Assembly (NCBI GenBank): GCA_027943335.1
Contig: BSBK01006377.1
Location: 1,190,001-1,254,000 of the forward strand
DNA length: 64,000 nt
Source: Chamaecyparis obtusa
Taxonomy: Eukaryota; Streptophyta; Pinopsida; Cupressales; Cupressaceae
Direction: 5' to 3'
Shown: positions 1 to 16,706 of the stretch, one piece after another
Layout of the letters: each line of letters begins with the position of its first letter
Numbering within the stretch: the first letter of the stretch is position 1
The notes under the pieces: generated by a model
What the model was told of the DNA's origin: nothing
What the model saw: the letters and a program-made list of their open reading frames with translations, nothing else
Database searches by the model: none
Position numbers and translations under genes: made by a program

Positions 1-430
1 TGTTCCTTTGTATTCACATATTCCATTCTCACTTCTTTATCTTGTACCAATTCCCTCAAGTAATGATACTTGATAACAATATGTTTGGTCTTTGTGTGCA
101 TCACTGGATTCTTTGATATGTTGATAGCACTTGTGTTATCACATAATAAAACAACCGGTTTAGTGATCTCCTCTTTCATACCTTTCAATAATTTCTTGAT
201 CCATACCAGATTTGAATAATTTACTGTAGCTGCTACATACTCAGCTTTTGTTGTAGATTGGGAAATGCAATTTTGTTTCTTGTTTGTCTAGGAGACTAAT
301 CTCTATCCAAGAAAGAAATCTCCACCACTTATACTTTTCCTATCATCAACATTTCCTTTCCAATCTGCATCAATGTAGACTCTTAGTTCAAATTTCTCAT
401 TCTTCTTGTAGTACAATCCACACTCTTCTA
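1..430 (-). pseudogene. Copia RNase H domain, partial, broken
   Basis: Minus-strand translation contains the Copia RNase H landmarks: a YIDADWKG segment, an S-x-SGG segment, QSTTKAEYVAAT and LLCDNTSAI near the left edge. At least two in-frame TAG codons interrupt it around 285 and 300, one of them where the family has Trp. It is out of frame with the RT ORF, which stops at 428. The C-terminus is outside the window. Confidence 0.85.
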
Positions 431-1810
431 TCCTTTCAGATATCTTAGTATTCTCTTCACAGCCATCATGTGATTTTCCTTAGGATTGGCAGAGAATCTT
501 GTCACAATCCCAACTACTAGGGCTATATTTGGTCTACTATGGACAAGATATTGTAGCTTTCTAATCATGGATCTATATAGGGTTTGATTTACTTCAGCAG
601 TATCATTAGTTTTTGACCGTTTCTGTCCAGTAGCCATAGGAATACTCACTGGCCTTGAATCCTCCATTCCAAAAGCTTTTAGTATCTCTTTAACATATTT
701 AGATTGTGTGATAAAGATACCTTTCTCCATCTGATAGACTTGTAAACCAACAAAGAATTTTATTTCACCAAACATAGACATCTCAAACTCAGTTTGCATC
801 TCATATGAAAATTTCTGACATAGGGCATCTTGTCCTCCAAATATGATATCATCTACAAAAATTTCAACTAACAAAATCCCTTTACCTTCTTTAGCTTTCA
901 TGTACAGATTACTGTTGTCATTTTTCCTTGTAAAGCCAATCTTTATCAAGTAATTGTGCAGCCTCTCATACCATGCTCTTGGGGCTTGCTTCAATCCATA
1001 CAATTCTTTGTTCAGTTTGCAAACCATATTTTTCTTGTCTGGATCCACAAATCCTTTAGGTTGTTTGATGTATACTTCTTCTTCTAATATACCATTCAAT
1101 AATGAAAACTTAACATCCATTTGGTATACCTTGAAATCTCTATAAGCAGCATATGCAAGTAGAGTTCTCACTCCTTCTAATCTTACTATAGGGGAAAATG
1201 TTTCCCCATAGTCTATTTCTTCTTCTTGTGCATAACCTTTGCATACCAACCTTGCCTTGTTCCTTGTGACTTTTCCATGTTCATTAAACTTGTTTTTGAA
1301 TACCCATTTTGTTCCAATAACATTCTTGTTTTTTGGTCTCAACACCAGAGTCCAGGTATCATTCTTTTCCATTTGATCTATTTCTTCATTCATAGCTTGA
1401 ATCCAGTCTTCATTTTCCAAAGCATCTTTTACTATCTTAGGCTCAAACTCACATAATAAACATGTAGATTCTTTCAACTTACTTCTGATCAGGACTCCAA
1501 TTTCCTTGGCTCCAATGATTTTCTCAGGCTTATGATGTCTTCTTACATACTGTGCCAACATAGGTTCAGATTTCCTTTCTCCTTGCTTTTCACGTACATC
1601 ATGAAAATTATCAGATTCTACTTCTGATTGCTCAACAACATCCTCCTGATGCTCGACATTGCTTACCCGTGACTCTGCATCTGGTATAGGTGTGTTACTT
1701 GCCTCTCCTTCTTCCATATAGACAAAAGATCTATAGTCTTCAGGTTCTCTTTTGCCTTCTTCTTCATTTTTCTCTGCATATTCATCAAATCTCACATTTG
1801 CACTTTCCAC
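428..1810 (-). pseudogene. Copia reverse transcriptase domain (460-codon open segment)
   Basis: This is the longest open segment in the window. It contains the RVT_2 landmarks in order: W-IQAMNEEIDQMEKNDTW near the start, GTKWVFKNK, the YQMDVKFSLLNG motif (families usually have K-SAFLNG), the KELYGLKQAPRAWY motif and the catalytic FVDDIIFGG (the YVDD-box equivalent). The first ~110 residues are the acidic linker after integrase. It lies in a different reading frame from gag, protease and integrase upstream and from RNase H downstream, so it is only a domain of a broken polyprotein. The substitution in the DVK-SAFLNG motif is another sign of decay. Confidence 0.92.
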
Positions 1811-2774
1811 AATTTGTTAGTGTTAGAATTCAAACACTTATAAGCTTTACTCTTTGTGGAATAACCTAGGAATATGCCTTCATCACTTTTTCATCAAAAT
1901 TTCTATTTCTATTTTCCTTTAGTATATAGCATTTACTCCCAAAGATTCTAAAGTATTTCACATTAGGTTCATATCCATGCCATAATTCATAAGGTGTAAC
2001 ATTTGTACCTTTCTTGATTTGTACTTGGTTTAGGGTATAAACATTTGTACTTACAGCTTCTCTCCATTATTTTTGTGCAACATTCTTCTCAATCATTAGT
2101 GTCCTTGCACAATCCATAATAATTTTGTTTCTCCTCTCAACTATACCATTATGTGGAGGTGTTCTAGGTGCTAACATCTATCTCTTGATTCCTCTATTAT
2201 TGCAGAATAGATTGAACTCATTTGATATAAACTCTCCACCTCGATTAGATCTCAGACATTTCAGGCTTCTACTTGTTTCTTTTTCAACCTTCTCCAAATA
2301 CCACTTAAACAACTGAAATGCATCAGATTTTTCTTTTAAAAACATTACAGTCATCATCCTAGTGTAGTCATCAACAAAAATAATAAAATACTTAGCACCA
2401 CAATAGATTTGTACACCCATAGGTCCACAAAGGTCAGTATGAACCAAATCCAAAGCATTCTCAAAAGTAAATGTCTTGCTCTTGAAACTAGACTTAGTCA
2501 TTTTACCCAAATGACATTGTTTACACATTACATTATTAGGTTTCTTCAGTCTTGATAAACCTCTAACTTTCTTCTTTTTACTAATACTCACTAGATTGTC
2601 AAAGTTAACATGACATAGCCTCTTATGCCATAACCAAGCATCATCAAATTGTGCAAACAAACATGTCTCTTCAGATAGATCTAGATAGAACAAATTACCT
2701 CTAGTCTGTTCTCCACTTCCAATTAGTTCACCAGTAGCATCAAATATTTTAGCCTTCCTATGATGAAACTCCAC
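1811..2774 (-). pseudogene. Copia integrase domain, broken
   Basis: The open segment 2,774-2,178 carries the GAG-pre-integrase HHCC zinc-binding motif (HKRLCH then CKQCHLGK) and the first part of the rve core (DLCGPM, FVDDYTR, LRSNRGGEF). A stop near 2,178 falls just before the PHNG-VERRN part, which is still readable downstream to about 1,830. Two apparent one-base losses in A-runs between about 1,900 and 1,815 move the frame before the RT segment begins. The core is in the same frame as gag and protease, so the frame is kept across 4,100-2,178 despite stops. Confidence 0.9.
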
Positions 2775-3422
2775 TCGATAATCAATGCTATTAAGCTATG
2801 CAACACTTAGTAGATTATAGTTAAGACCTTTAACCCAATACGCATTTTCACATGTGATCTTATCAATTAATTTAATTGATCCTTTACCTCTCACAGGACA
2901 TGGTGCATCATTACCAAACTTAACACTTCTACCTTTGTAATGATCTAGGGTTTCAAATTTACTTTTATCACCAATCATGTGATGTGAGAAACCACTATCA
3001 ATAATCCATTTATCACCTTTACTCACATAAGAAATAAGTGCAGTTATCTCATCCTCATCAGAATCATCTTTCATAGAAACATAAACTACTTCAATATCAA
3101 AATCATCATTATCACTATCAGTTTGCTCTTATGAAATATAATAGGATTTCTTACCTTTATCCTTGTAATCTCTATACCTTCGGTGATCTCTGTTATCTCT
3201 CTTATCCTTGTACTTACTTTCTCTTTCCTCATCCTAGTCATTCCTATCAAGACACCTTGTAGCAATATGGCCAACTTTGTTACATAAGAAGCAGATTATA
3301 GGAAGTTTACCTTTATATTTTCCTTTTCCTCTATTCAATCTTCTAGCCATGAGTGCCTCAAGATCATCTAGTACCTCATCAGAAGTGTCACTGTCACTTT
3401 CACTTTTCACACACTTTTCTTT
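2775..3422 (-). pseudogene. Copia zinc knuckle and aspartic protease
   Basis: A CCHC nucleocapsid knuckle of the form C-x2-C-x4-H-x4-C is encoded around 3,297-3,256 (CFLCNKVGHIATRC). It is followed by an acidic, Lys/Arg-rich linker and then the protease segment 3,074-2,796 with WIIDSG, the catalytic DSG triplet. The family usually has DSGCS-HM, and here the Cys is Phe. In-frame stops occur just after the zinc knuckle, in the linker and at 2,796-2,793. The frame matches gag and integrase. Confidence 0.88.
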
Positions 3423-4100
3423 TTATCTCTTAGATTTATGTAAAACCATTTGTGACTTGAATACATATTCAACATTAGGAACAATGTAGTTATCATAGTT
3501 AGAAAGTTCAAAAGAAGTAAGCTTACCAACAAGGCTTTCCATAGTTAAAACATTACCAGGGTTGCATCTTGATTCTTGAATTGCTGAAATTAGGATGGCA
3601 TATATAGGAAGCAAAGTTCTCAATACCTTTCCAATGGCAGTCCCATCATCAATGATTCCATTAGCTCCTCTAATAGCATTCACTATCTCCTTGATTCTCC
3701 CACAATATTGAGCAATATTCTCACCTTCTTGCATTTTCATCTCATCAAACTTACCTCTCAAGCTTTTAGCTTTTTCTCTTAGTACATTTGTATCATCACC
3801 ATAGATAGTTGCAAGAGTATCCCATATTTTCTTTGTAGTTGTGCAATCCTTGATATCTTCAAATTCAGGATAGCTTAGGGCAGATGCAATCTCCAACATT
3901 GCTTGATTGTGCTCTTGTTTTTCTTTCATCTCCTTGGTAGTCAAAGGTGCAATAGGTATAACATAGTCATGTTCAACATAGTATTTCACCAAATCTCCAA
4001 CACCAACTAGATGCAATTTAATCAGACTCTGCCATGCAGAGAAGTTCTCCTTGTTCAACTTCGGTACCTCCTTTTTATAGATCTTAATCATTTCCTTCAA
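3423..4100 (-). pseudogene. Copia gag (UBN2-type) segment
   Basis: The 225-codon open segment begins about 36 bp inside the PBS, as expected for the first gene. It has the LNKENFSAWQSLIKLHL start, the IWDTLATIYGD segment and the MKMQEGENIAQYCGRIKEI segment typical of Copia UBN2 gag. It ends at a stop at 3,423, just before an acidic stretch leading into the zinc knuckle in the same frame, so the stop looks like a nonsense mutation rather than a natural end. Confidence 0.88.
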
Positions 4101-4135
4101 GTACCTTTAAACTTGTTCTCTATAAGCACCAACAA

Positions 4136-4146
4136 CTCTGATACCA
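4136..4146 (-). other. Copia primer-binding site (tRNA-iMet type)
   Basis: On the minus strand this reads TGGTATCAGAG, the complement of the 3' end of initiator tRNA-Met used by most plant Copia elements. It lies between the LTR and gag, which fixes the orientation. Confidence 0.9.
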
Positions 4147-4479
4147 ATTATTAATATAATTTATAACAATAGAGAGGGGGGATGAATTAGTTGTTCTCAG
4201 GTCTAGAAGTACCAATTGAACTTTTAAACACTTCAACAATCTCAGATCTAATCACCAACACAACTCAGTCTTTAAAGAATATATATACCAGAAACATATA
4301 ACATGCAGTCCACTATCCAAAAGTATTTATCTTGCAGAATATACAAACATACACATAAAAAAATTCACACAAGTATAACACTAGGATTTATAGTGGAAAC
4401 CCAATTTGGGAAAAACCACTTTGTAACATGTTACTAATATTTTCACTCTTCTGAAGTGAGCTCTGTTAAAAGCCAACCT

Positions 4480-4645
4480 TGTTAAAGGTTTACAAACACA
4501 TTGCTAGGTGTGACCCTGTTAAAGGATTTAAACACTCTATCAAAAGTGATCTGGTTAAAGGATTTATTTACATTCCATTAGAATGCCACCTTGATTAAAG
4601 GATTTAAACAATGACTGTTAGGTCAACCTTGATTAAAGGATTTAG
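4480..4645 (-). repeat. Five GTTAAAGGATTT-type boxes in the LTR
   Basis: The motif g(a)ttaaagg(a)ttt occurs at about 4,481, 4,518, 4,553, 4,592 and 4,630, spaced 35-39 bp apart, with degenerate sequence between. In element orientation this is the 3' (R/U5) half of the LTR. Confidence 0.75.
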
Positions 4646-5188
4646 ATTGATACAATGGTTATAAAGTAGCAATAGTTTCTGATCTAAAAAACATACAACT
4701 CATTTTGCAAATAATAGATCCAATTCACACATATATGCTGATTTACTAACTGAATTCCATTTCCATCTCCATCTCTGATATGCTCAGAATTTGCTTCAAG
4801 CAATCACAACTCTGATAAACTCCTTCACCTTCAGCCTTCTACTTAGACTTATCAGTCAATAACATCAACAACTCCAGCATACTCTGTAACCTCACACTTA
4901 TGTTTTCCTTTATACCTCTTCAATAGGTAGATTCATCTTTTGCCATTTAATCTCCTCTATAGATCTTAGGTTTAGGTCAAATTCATCAAATACTTCCAAC
5001 ATTTAAGTTATTCATCCATCCTTCTAGAAACATCTTCAATCTCCTCATTGAATCCATAATAAAATGATTTACCATGCATTAAATTCTCCATACAATTAAT
5101 TAATAAAGTCAACATGATTTACATAACCCAAGAATTCAACTATATTGGCTGGAGATATGAATTCTTCCTCCAAATGTAAATTATTGAC

Positions 5189-5405
5189 ACTCGGTCAATA
5201 CTGTGCTCATCTCCTTGGTCATCACTGCGTAACTCGGTCATCTCTACAAATTGTCTTCCTCGGCTAACACTGTCTTGCTCAGTAAATTCCTACCGCTCAA
5301 CATTTCCTGATGTTCATTCAAAACTAAAGTTACTCGGCATATACTAACGCTCGGTCAATACTAACATCACTTGGCTTAAACTATATTTCTTCACTTTTAC
5401 TCGGT
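5189..5405 (-). promoter_or_regulatory. Clustered ACCGAG/GCCGAG boxes in the U3 part of the LTR
   Basis: Plus-strand CTCGGT or CTCGGC occurs at about 5,189, 5,233, 5,259, 5,333, 5,350 and 5,400, with one-off variants near 5,214 and 5,371. In element orientation they lie within about 470 bp of the LTR start, where U3 promoter elements belong. Repeated short boxes in U3 are known as enhancer elements in plant Copia families. The regulatory role here is inference. Confidence 0.5.
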
Positions 5406-5656
5406 TAAGCCTACTTCTTCAGTCTTTCTTCTTACTTGGATAAACAATACATTATCTTATCACTATGCCAAATACTCAAGTACTCATTGAAGTATCAAAT
5501 AACTCAACCTTTCCCTAGGTTCTATTGTTATCTCCCTTGCCCTAATCTTTTTCATCAATCAATATATATAGTACTTTCTTAGATAGCAACTGTCTTACCA
5601 GTTAAGGTTTGACATCAATGACAATACAACAATTGCTTCAATTGCAATTTCCAACA

Positions 5657-5991
5657 ATATATACATATATACATATATATATCTATATATCTATATATCT
5701 ATATATATATACATATATACATATATATATACATAGATATATATATATACATATATACATACATATATATACATATATACATACATATATATACATATAT
5801 ACATACATATATATACATACACACATATATATACATATATACACACACACATATATATATATATATATGTATATATATATGTGTGTGTATATATATATGT
5901 GTATATATATATATGTGTATATATATATGTGTGTGTGTATATATATATATGTGTATATATATATATATGTGTGTATATATATATGTGTGTG

Positions 5992-6051
<60 letters not shown>

Positions 6052-6052
6052 G

Positions 6053-6103
<51 letters not shown>

Positions 6104-6104
6104 A
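5657..6104. repeat. Compound TA/TACA/GT/AC microsatellite
   Basis: About 450 bp of alternating purine-pyrimidine repeats: TATACATA units at the left, TA with interspersed TGTG tracts in the middle, then (GT)n-(TA)n-(AC)n at 6,001-6,090. All ORFs across it are simple-repeat translations and are not genes. Confidence 0.97.
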
Positions 6105-12159
<6,055 letters not shown>

Positions 12160-12287
12160 GGCTCCTCATTTCATTGAACACTTCCTATCATTTGATAAGT
12201 AAGAGATATTTTCCATAGAAAGTCAAATTATGATATTTCTATCAGAATGAATGGAACACTTAGCATTAATACATCTAGGTGATGCTC

Positions 12288-12400
12288 ACAGAGGTGAAGC
12301 ACTGAGACTTTCCAAGAGGTCACCCATCCCAATACTACTCCAATTCATGTGTGTTTAACTATAGAGTTTCCTCCATGGCTAAGTCCACTCTTCTTGCAAC
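12288..12400 (-). pseudogene. 5S rRNA-like core 1
   Basis: Reverse complement contains atagttaa, ggagtagtattgggatgggtgacct and agtctcagtgcttcacc, matching the A-box to 3' end of plant 5S rRNA with substitutions. It lies head-to-head with the following plus units. Confidence 0.7.
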
Positions 12401-12711
12401 CCCATTCATAAAACATTTAGCAAGTGTTGTGTCTTGTGAACCATTTATTAGAAATCCCCTTAAGTTCACCAATTGATAAGTAGGAAATATTTTCCACAAC
12501 AAGTCAAATTATATTTCTATTAGGATTAAACTATGTATTTTTTTTAGTCAAATTGACCCATATTTCATGAGTAGTTATTCACAAGAACCCATCTCTCATG
12601 AGAATGAATGGAACACTTAGAACTCATTACATCTAATTGATGCTCAAGGGAATTTCTAATGAATGGTTCATAAGGCACAACACTTGTAGAATGTTTTATA
12701 AATGAGGTAGC

Positions 12712-12816
12712 AAGCAGAAAGGGCTTAACCATGGAGGAAACTTCATAGTTAAGTGCACTCGAGATGGAGTAGTACTTGGATGGTGACCTCCTAAGAAGAT
12801 CCTATACTTCACCTCT
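12712..12816 (+). pseudogene. 5S rRNA-like core 2
   Basis: This is the best match: catagttaagtgcactcgag, ggagtagtacttggatgg and tgacctcctaagaag align with plant 5S rRNA internal promoter (A box, IE, C box) and downstream. The 5' third of 5S is barely recognisable. Confidence 0.75.
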
Positions 12817-13017
12817 ATGATCATCACCTAGATGCAATGAGTGCTAAGTGTTCCATTCATTCTAAAAAAACTATGTATAGTTGAATCTTGATAGAAATAT
12901 CATAATTTGACTTGTTGTGGAAAGTATATCCTACTTATAAATTGGTGAGCTCAAGGGGATTTCTAATGAATAGTTCATAAGGCACAACACTTGCTAAGGT
13001 TTTTGCAAATGAGGTTG

Positions 13018-13122
13018 CAAGAAGAGTGGGATTAACCATGGAGGAAAATTTTTAGTTAAAAGTTCTCAAGCTAGAGTATTACTACGATGGATGACCTACC
13101 AAGAAGTCTCAGCACTTCACCT
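13018..13122 (+). pseudogene. 5S rRNA-like core 3
   Basis: Same core as its neighbour, more diverged in the A box (tttagttaaaag) and with 'gatggatgacctaccaag'. Confidence 0.65.
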
Positions 13123-13380
13123 CTATGACAACCACCTAGATGCAATGAGTGCTAAGTGTTTCATTCATTCTCCTAAGAGATGGGTTCTTGTGAACCATTA
13201 CTCATGAAACATGGGTCAATGAATTTGACTAAAAAAACTACACAGTTGAATCCTGATAACTCAATATCATAATTTGACTTGATGTGGAAAATATATCTTA
13301 CTTAGAAATTGGTGAGCTCAAGGGGATTTTTAATGAGTGGTCCATAATGCACAATACTTGCTAAAGGTTTTGCAAATGAG

Positions 13381-13492
13381 ATTGCAAGAAGAGCGAGTTT
13401 AAACATGGAGGAAACTTCATAGTTAATCACACTCGAGTTGGAGTATTAGTGGGATGGGTGACTTTTTGAGAAGTACCAATGCTTCACCTATG
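13381..13492 (+). pseudogene. 5S rRNA-like core 4
   Basis: Has catagttaatcacactcgag and gggatgggtgac intact. The end (tttttgagaag) is diverged. Confidence 0.65.
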
Positions 13493-13640
13493 TGATCATC
13501 ACCTAGATGTAATGAGTGCTAAGTGTTCCATTCATTCTCATGAGAGATGGGTTCTTGCGAAATACTACTCATGAAACATTTGTCAATGATTTTGACTCAA
13601 AAGCTACACAATTGAATCCTAATAGTTCAATATCAAAACT

Positions 13641-14042
13641 TCCTATTATTATTGAATGAAATTTTGTGAATGTAGCTATTTTATGAGGAAAAACATATGT
13701 GCAAGGAAAATGGCTTATTTTCAGCATTTTGTAGGACAAAATCAAATCTCCTATCGGCTCACCATTGCACACACAAAAGTGTGTGATTGCTATTAAATAT
13801 ATAATTTTTTCCTTTTAAACTCTAAAATATCTATCTTTAACAATTTGTACATGCCCAAATTTATGAGAAGTGGCAAACCACATTCCAAATATACAATGAA
13901 AACCAAATAAATATATATTTTAATTAAATATTTGGTGGAGATCACTTTAGCTAATTGAGATATATTTGCAATAATAATGTATGAGGGTGAGGTAGTGGTG
14001 GGAGCAAGTCCAACTTACCACAACAGTAAAATTAGTAGAAAA
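13641..14042. other. Intergenic DNA, nothing recognised
   Basis: AT-rich. The minus-strand ORF 13,569-13,772 is not supported by anything else. Confidence 0.5.
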
Positions 14043-14047
14043 ATAAT

Positions 14048-14424
14048 TGTTGGAGTTGATGAGAAAACAACCCACAGCTCCTAAGAACACCTGCATGCAA
14101 ACACGTGTCACATAAAGAGAGAAGCAAAAGCTATGGAGGCCTGAATGCAAGGATCCATGAAAGAGGAGGCATTCTTGATGTACCAAAACAAAAGTTACAA
14201 TCAAAATAAAATGAATGTGTTATGTTTACAAGAGAGATCAATCCTTATAAAAGGAGATCAAAACCCTAAAAGGAAACTTAGGTCAAGCATAATAATAATC
14301 AATAAAATAATTAATCATTATATGCCTAAAGTTTAGCTTAAGTAAAGAAAGAGGTAATAAATGAATTAATAATTAAATCAATATGATTTAATTAATTTAA
14401 ACAAAATAACTTATTACTCTAACA
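14048..14424 (-). repeat. 3' LTR of the small LTR element
   Basis: 377 bp, starting tgttggagttga and ending ctctaaca on the plus strand. It aligns along its length with the right LTR. Confidence 0.93.
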
Positions 14425-14436
14425 CCCCCCCTTAAG
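14425..14436 (-). other. Polypurine tract
   Basis: Seven C followed by ttaag on the plus strand, directly abutting the 3' LTR. Confidence 0.85.
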
Positions 14437-16323
14437 ATAAACTTTGGGAGAAGATAAAAACCTAGAAAGAATAATTGAAAGCAAATGGGTCTCAACAACA
14501 AAAGGCATGATCAGGTACCCAAGTACAAAAGATAGTCTTTGTAAAAGAGGATAAATAGAGAAAACCACATGGGAAAAACTCTACTCCAAAAAGAGACAAA
14601 GACTAGTCTGAAGGACTGAAGAAGCCTCCAAAACTAGGGAATGTTCCAGAAAATAGGAACAAGGATGAACATGTAGAACATCACTGAAGCAAGAAGCTAC
14701 AAACTCTATCAAGAAGTAATTATTGATCTAAAGATCCTCTACTAAAATAGAACATGATTAGGTAAAGAAGACGGTAATCTTCATGATTGCCCTCAAACTA
14801 CACTACTCGAATCAAGAGGCAAACAAAGGCAAACACCTGAAGTCAAAGATACAGATGGCATAAAAATACCAAACTTTGAAGAGCTAATCAATCAAAGATG
14901 GGAGAGTGCCTCCAAAAATAGGAAAGAAAGAGTGTTCATATGGTAAATGATCCATCTCATTGGAATGCATAGGTACCTAGCCACTGCATCTACCTAGTAC
15001 ATAGGAACAAATACTGAATACATAGTTATTGAACTAAGGAAGCAGAAGAACCAACAATATGATAAGGGAGAAATGCCATCTACACTAAAAAAGATGTCTA
15101 ATATGAACTGCATGATGAAGAAGAACCAGAAACATCAAAGGTGTAGAGAGAGTACAAACACAAATAGAGATACTTGAGGCTAATGTCATTGGAGGAATGC
15201 TCACATGACAAAGGTAGATGGAAAATAAAGACAAACATTAAACCCATCATGGCACTTTATAATTGAGTGCGAGTACAATGAGCACGAACATGTGCAAGAT
15301 CCCATACATGTAATATAATGACACTTTATCTCAGTGTGTGTGCATAAAAGAATGCTACAAAATGATGTATACACTGCTCAAAGAAGAGCGAAAGGCTTTT
15401 CAAACAAAAGAACAACCAAAGAAGAGTCATTCCACAAAAGGAAGAGATCCCAGGACCTAAAACATCCAAGATATTCACCAGAGTGCAGAAATGCAAAAAA
15501 CTTAATAAAATATACTTGGAGCAAAATCTGGAAAAATGACTCACATCAATGGAAATTTCATAGAATAAGCTTTCCAACGATATATCATTTTCCCAAAATG
15601 GAGTCCGGATGCACAAGATATGGCTCCTGGAGTGTGAAAGTAAACTTCTAGCTTTGACAAAAAAAAAAAAAAAACATAAAAAAAGAAAAATAAGAAATTA
15701 AAACCTCTATATCTAGATAGATCTCAAAAAGAGCTTTCTGATGATATCTTGTTTTCTCGATTTCAACATCGTATGTGAAAGTTATGGGTAAAAAACTATA
15801 AGTTTCTCTTTATAACAAAAGAGTCAAAGAAATTGACGGGTTGATGGCCATCAATTTTTTCCATGTTGATGATGATGTCAATACCTACACATGCAGGCAT
15901 ACCAACCTGCACATGCAGAGTACTTCCAAAAAGGTAGGCATGCTTTTTTAAAAAAAGGCGTGCATGCTTTTTTAAAAATGTTTTAGGAAAAAAAATTGTT
16001 AAAAAAAAGAATGACAATTTTTTTTTATTAAAAAAAAATTTTCATGGGTTTTTTGCTCACGTGGCTCGGGAAGTGTGCCAAGGTCGTACGGCCCTGGTGC
16101 AAAATTGTTTTTGCCCCAAAATGCAAAGTTGTCCAAATTGGACAAATTTTATATGGAAATAGGGGTTGTTGGATGCTCTGGATGCAATAGTGAGGCCTGT
16201 TTGAGCCCAAAGTGACCAGAAAAAGAGGTACCCCTAGATCTAACAAAACATCCTCTGAAAATTATAGATCTGAAAAACAAGACCAAATCTCTCAAGAAGA
16301 GAATAGGGGCATGAAGTTTTGAA

Positions 16324-16335
16324 GCTCTGATACCA
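16324..16335 (-). other. Primer-binding site, tRNA-iMet
   Basis: Minus strand TGGTATCAGAGC, directly abutting the 5' LTR with no gap. Confidence 0.95.
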
Positions 16336-16701
16336 TGTTGGAGTTGACTCACAACTCCCAAGAACACCTGCATGCTTGAACACTTGTCACAGAAAGAGAG
16401 AAGCAAAAGCTATGAAGGCTTGAACACAAGGATCCATGAAAGAGGAGAAATTCTTGATGTGCAAAACTAAAAGTTGCAATCAAAATAAAATGAATGTGTT
16501 ATATTTACAAGAGAGATCAATCCTTATAAAAGGAGATCAAAACCCTAAAAGGAAACCTAAGTCTCATAATAATAATTAATAAAATAATTAATCAAATTAT
16601 ATACCTAAAGTTTAACTTAAGTAAAGAAAGAGGTAATAAGTGACTTAATAATTAAATCAATATGATTTAATTAATAAGCAAAATAACTTATTACCCTAAC
16701 A
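16336..16701 (-). repeat. 5' LTR of the small LTR element
   Basis: 366 bp, tgttggagttga to ccctaaca on the plus strand. Followed by the TSD ATAAT. Confidence 0.93.
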
Positions 16702-16706
16702 ATAAT

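Larger units (their letters stand above)
1..5656 (-). mobile_element. Ty1/Copia LTR retrotransposon, 5' part, decayed
   Basis: Read on the minus strand, the order is LTR (5,656 to about 4,148), tRNA-Met-type PBS (4,146-4,136), gag (from 4,100), zinc knuckle, aspartic protease, integrase, reverse transcriptase and RNase H (to position 1). Protease-integrase-RT-RNase H is the Copia order. The 3' LTR lies beyond the left edge. Every domain is recognisable, but stops and single-base frameshifts separate them, so the copy cannot encode a polyprotein. The right terminus (ccaaca) abuts an AT microsatellite, the likely insertion target. The TSD cannot be tested because the other end is missing. Confidence 0.93.
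4148..5656 (-). repeat. 5' LTR of the Copia element
   Basis: The region is bounded by the PBS on one side and by a TGTTGG...-type LTR start (plus-strand ccaaca ending at 5,656) on the other. The PBS-proximal end no longer shows a clean CA and may be mutated, so 4,148 is approximate. The LTR holds two internal repeat systems listed separately: GTTAAAGGATTT boxes at 4,480-4,645 and CTCGGT/C boxes at 5,189-5,405. No second LTR is in the window for comparison. Confidence 0.75.
12160..13640. repeat. Array of 5S rRNA-derived repeat units
   Basis: Four units share a 5S-like core plus about 190-250 bp of common flank (cattcattct..., a 'gatgggttcttg' block, 'aatttgact', 'aaattggtgagctcaagggg' and 'ggcacaacacttgc'). 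The first unit is in minus orientation and the other three in plus. Distances between plus cores are about 307 and 368 bp. Units this short with a 5S core fit either a Cassandra-type TRIM (5S in the LTR) or a 5S-derived SINE. Functional 5S rDNA is unlikely because the cores diverge strongly. Confidence 0.75.
14048..16701 (-). mobile_element. Complete non-autonomous LTR retrotransposon (2.65 kb)
   Basis: Two similar LTRs (14,048-14,424 and 16,336-16,701) each run TG...CA and are flanked by the 5-bp direct repeat ATAAT (14,043-14,047 and 16,702-16,706). The sequence next to the right LTR is the minus-strand PBS TGGTATCAGAGC (16,335-16,324). Next to the left LTR is a polypurine tract, CTTAAGGGGGGG on the minus strand (14,436-14,425). 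Transcription is therefore right to left. The 1.9-kb interior has no gag or pol domain, so mobilisation must have depended on another element. LTR divergence of roughly a tenth by eye means an old insertion. Confidence 0.95.

Noticed and set aside
12160..13640. Functional 5S rRNA genes
   Set aside because: Cores have many substitutions in promoter and stem regions and lack a recognisable 5' third.
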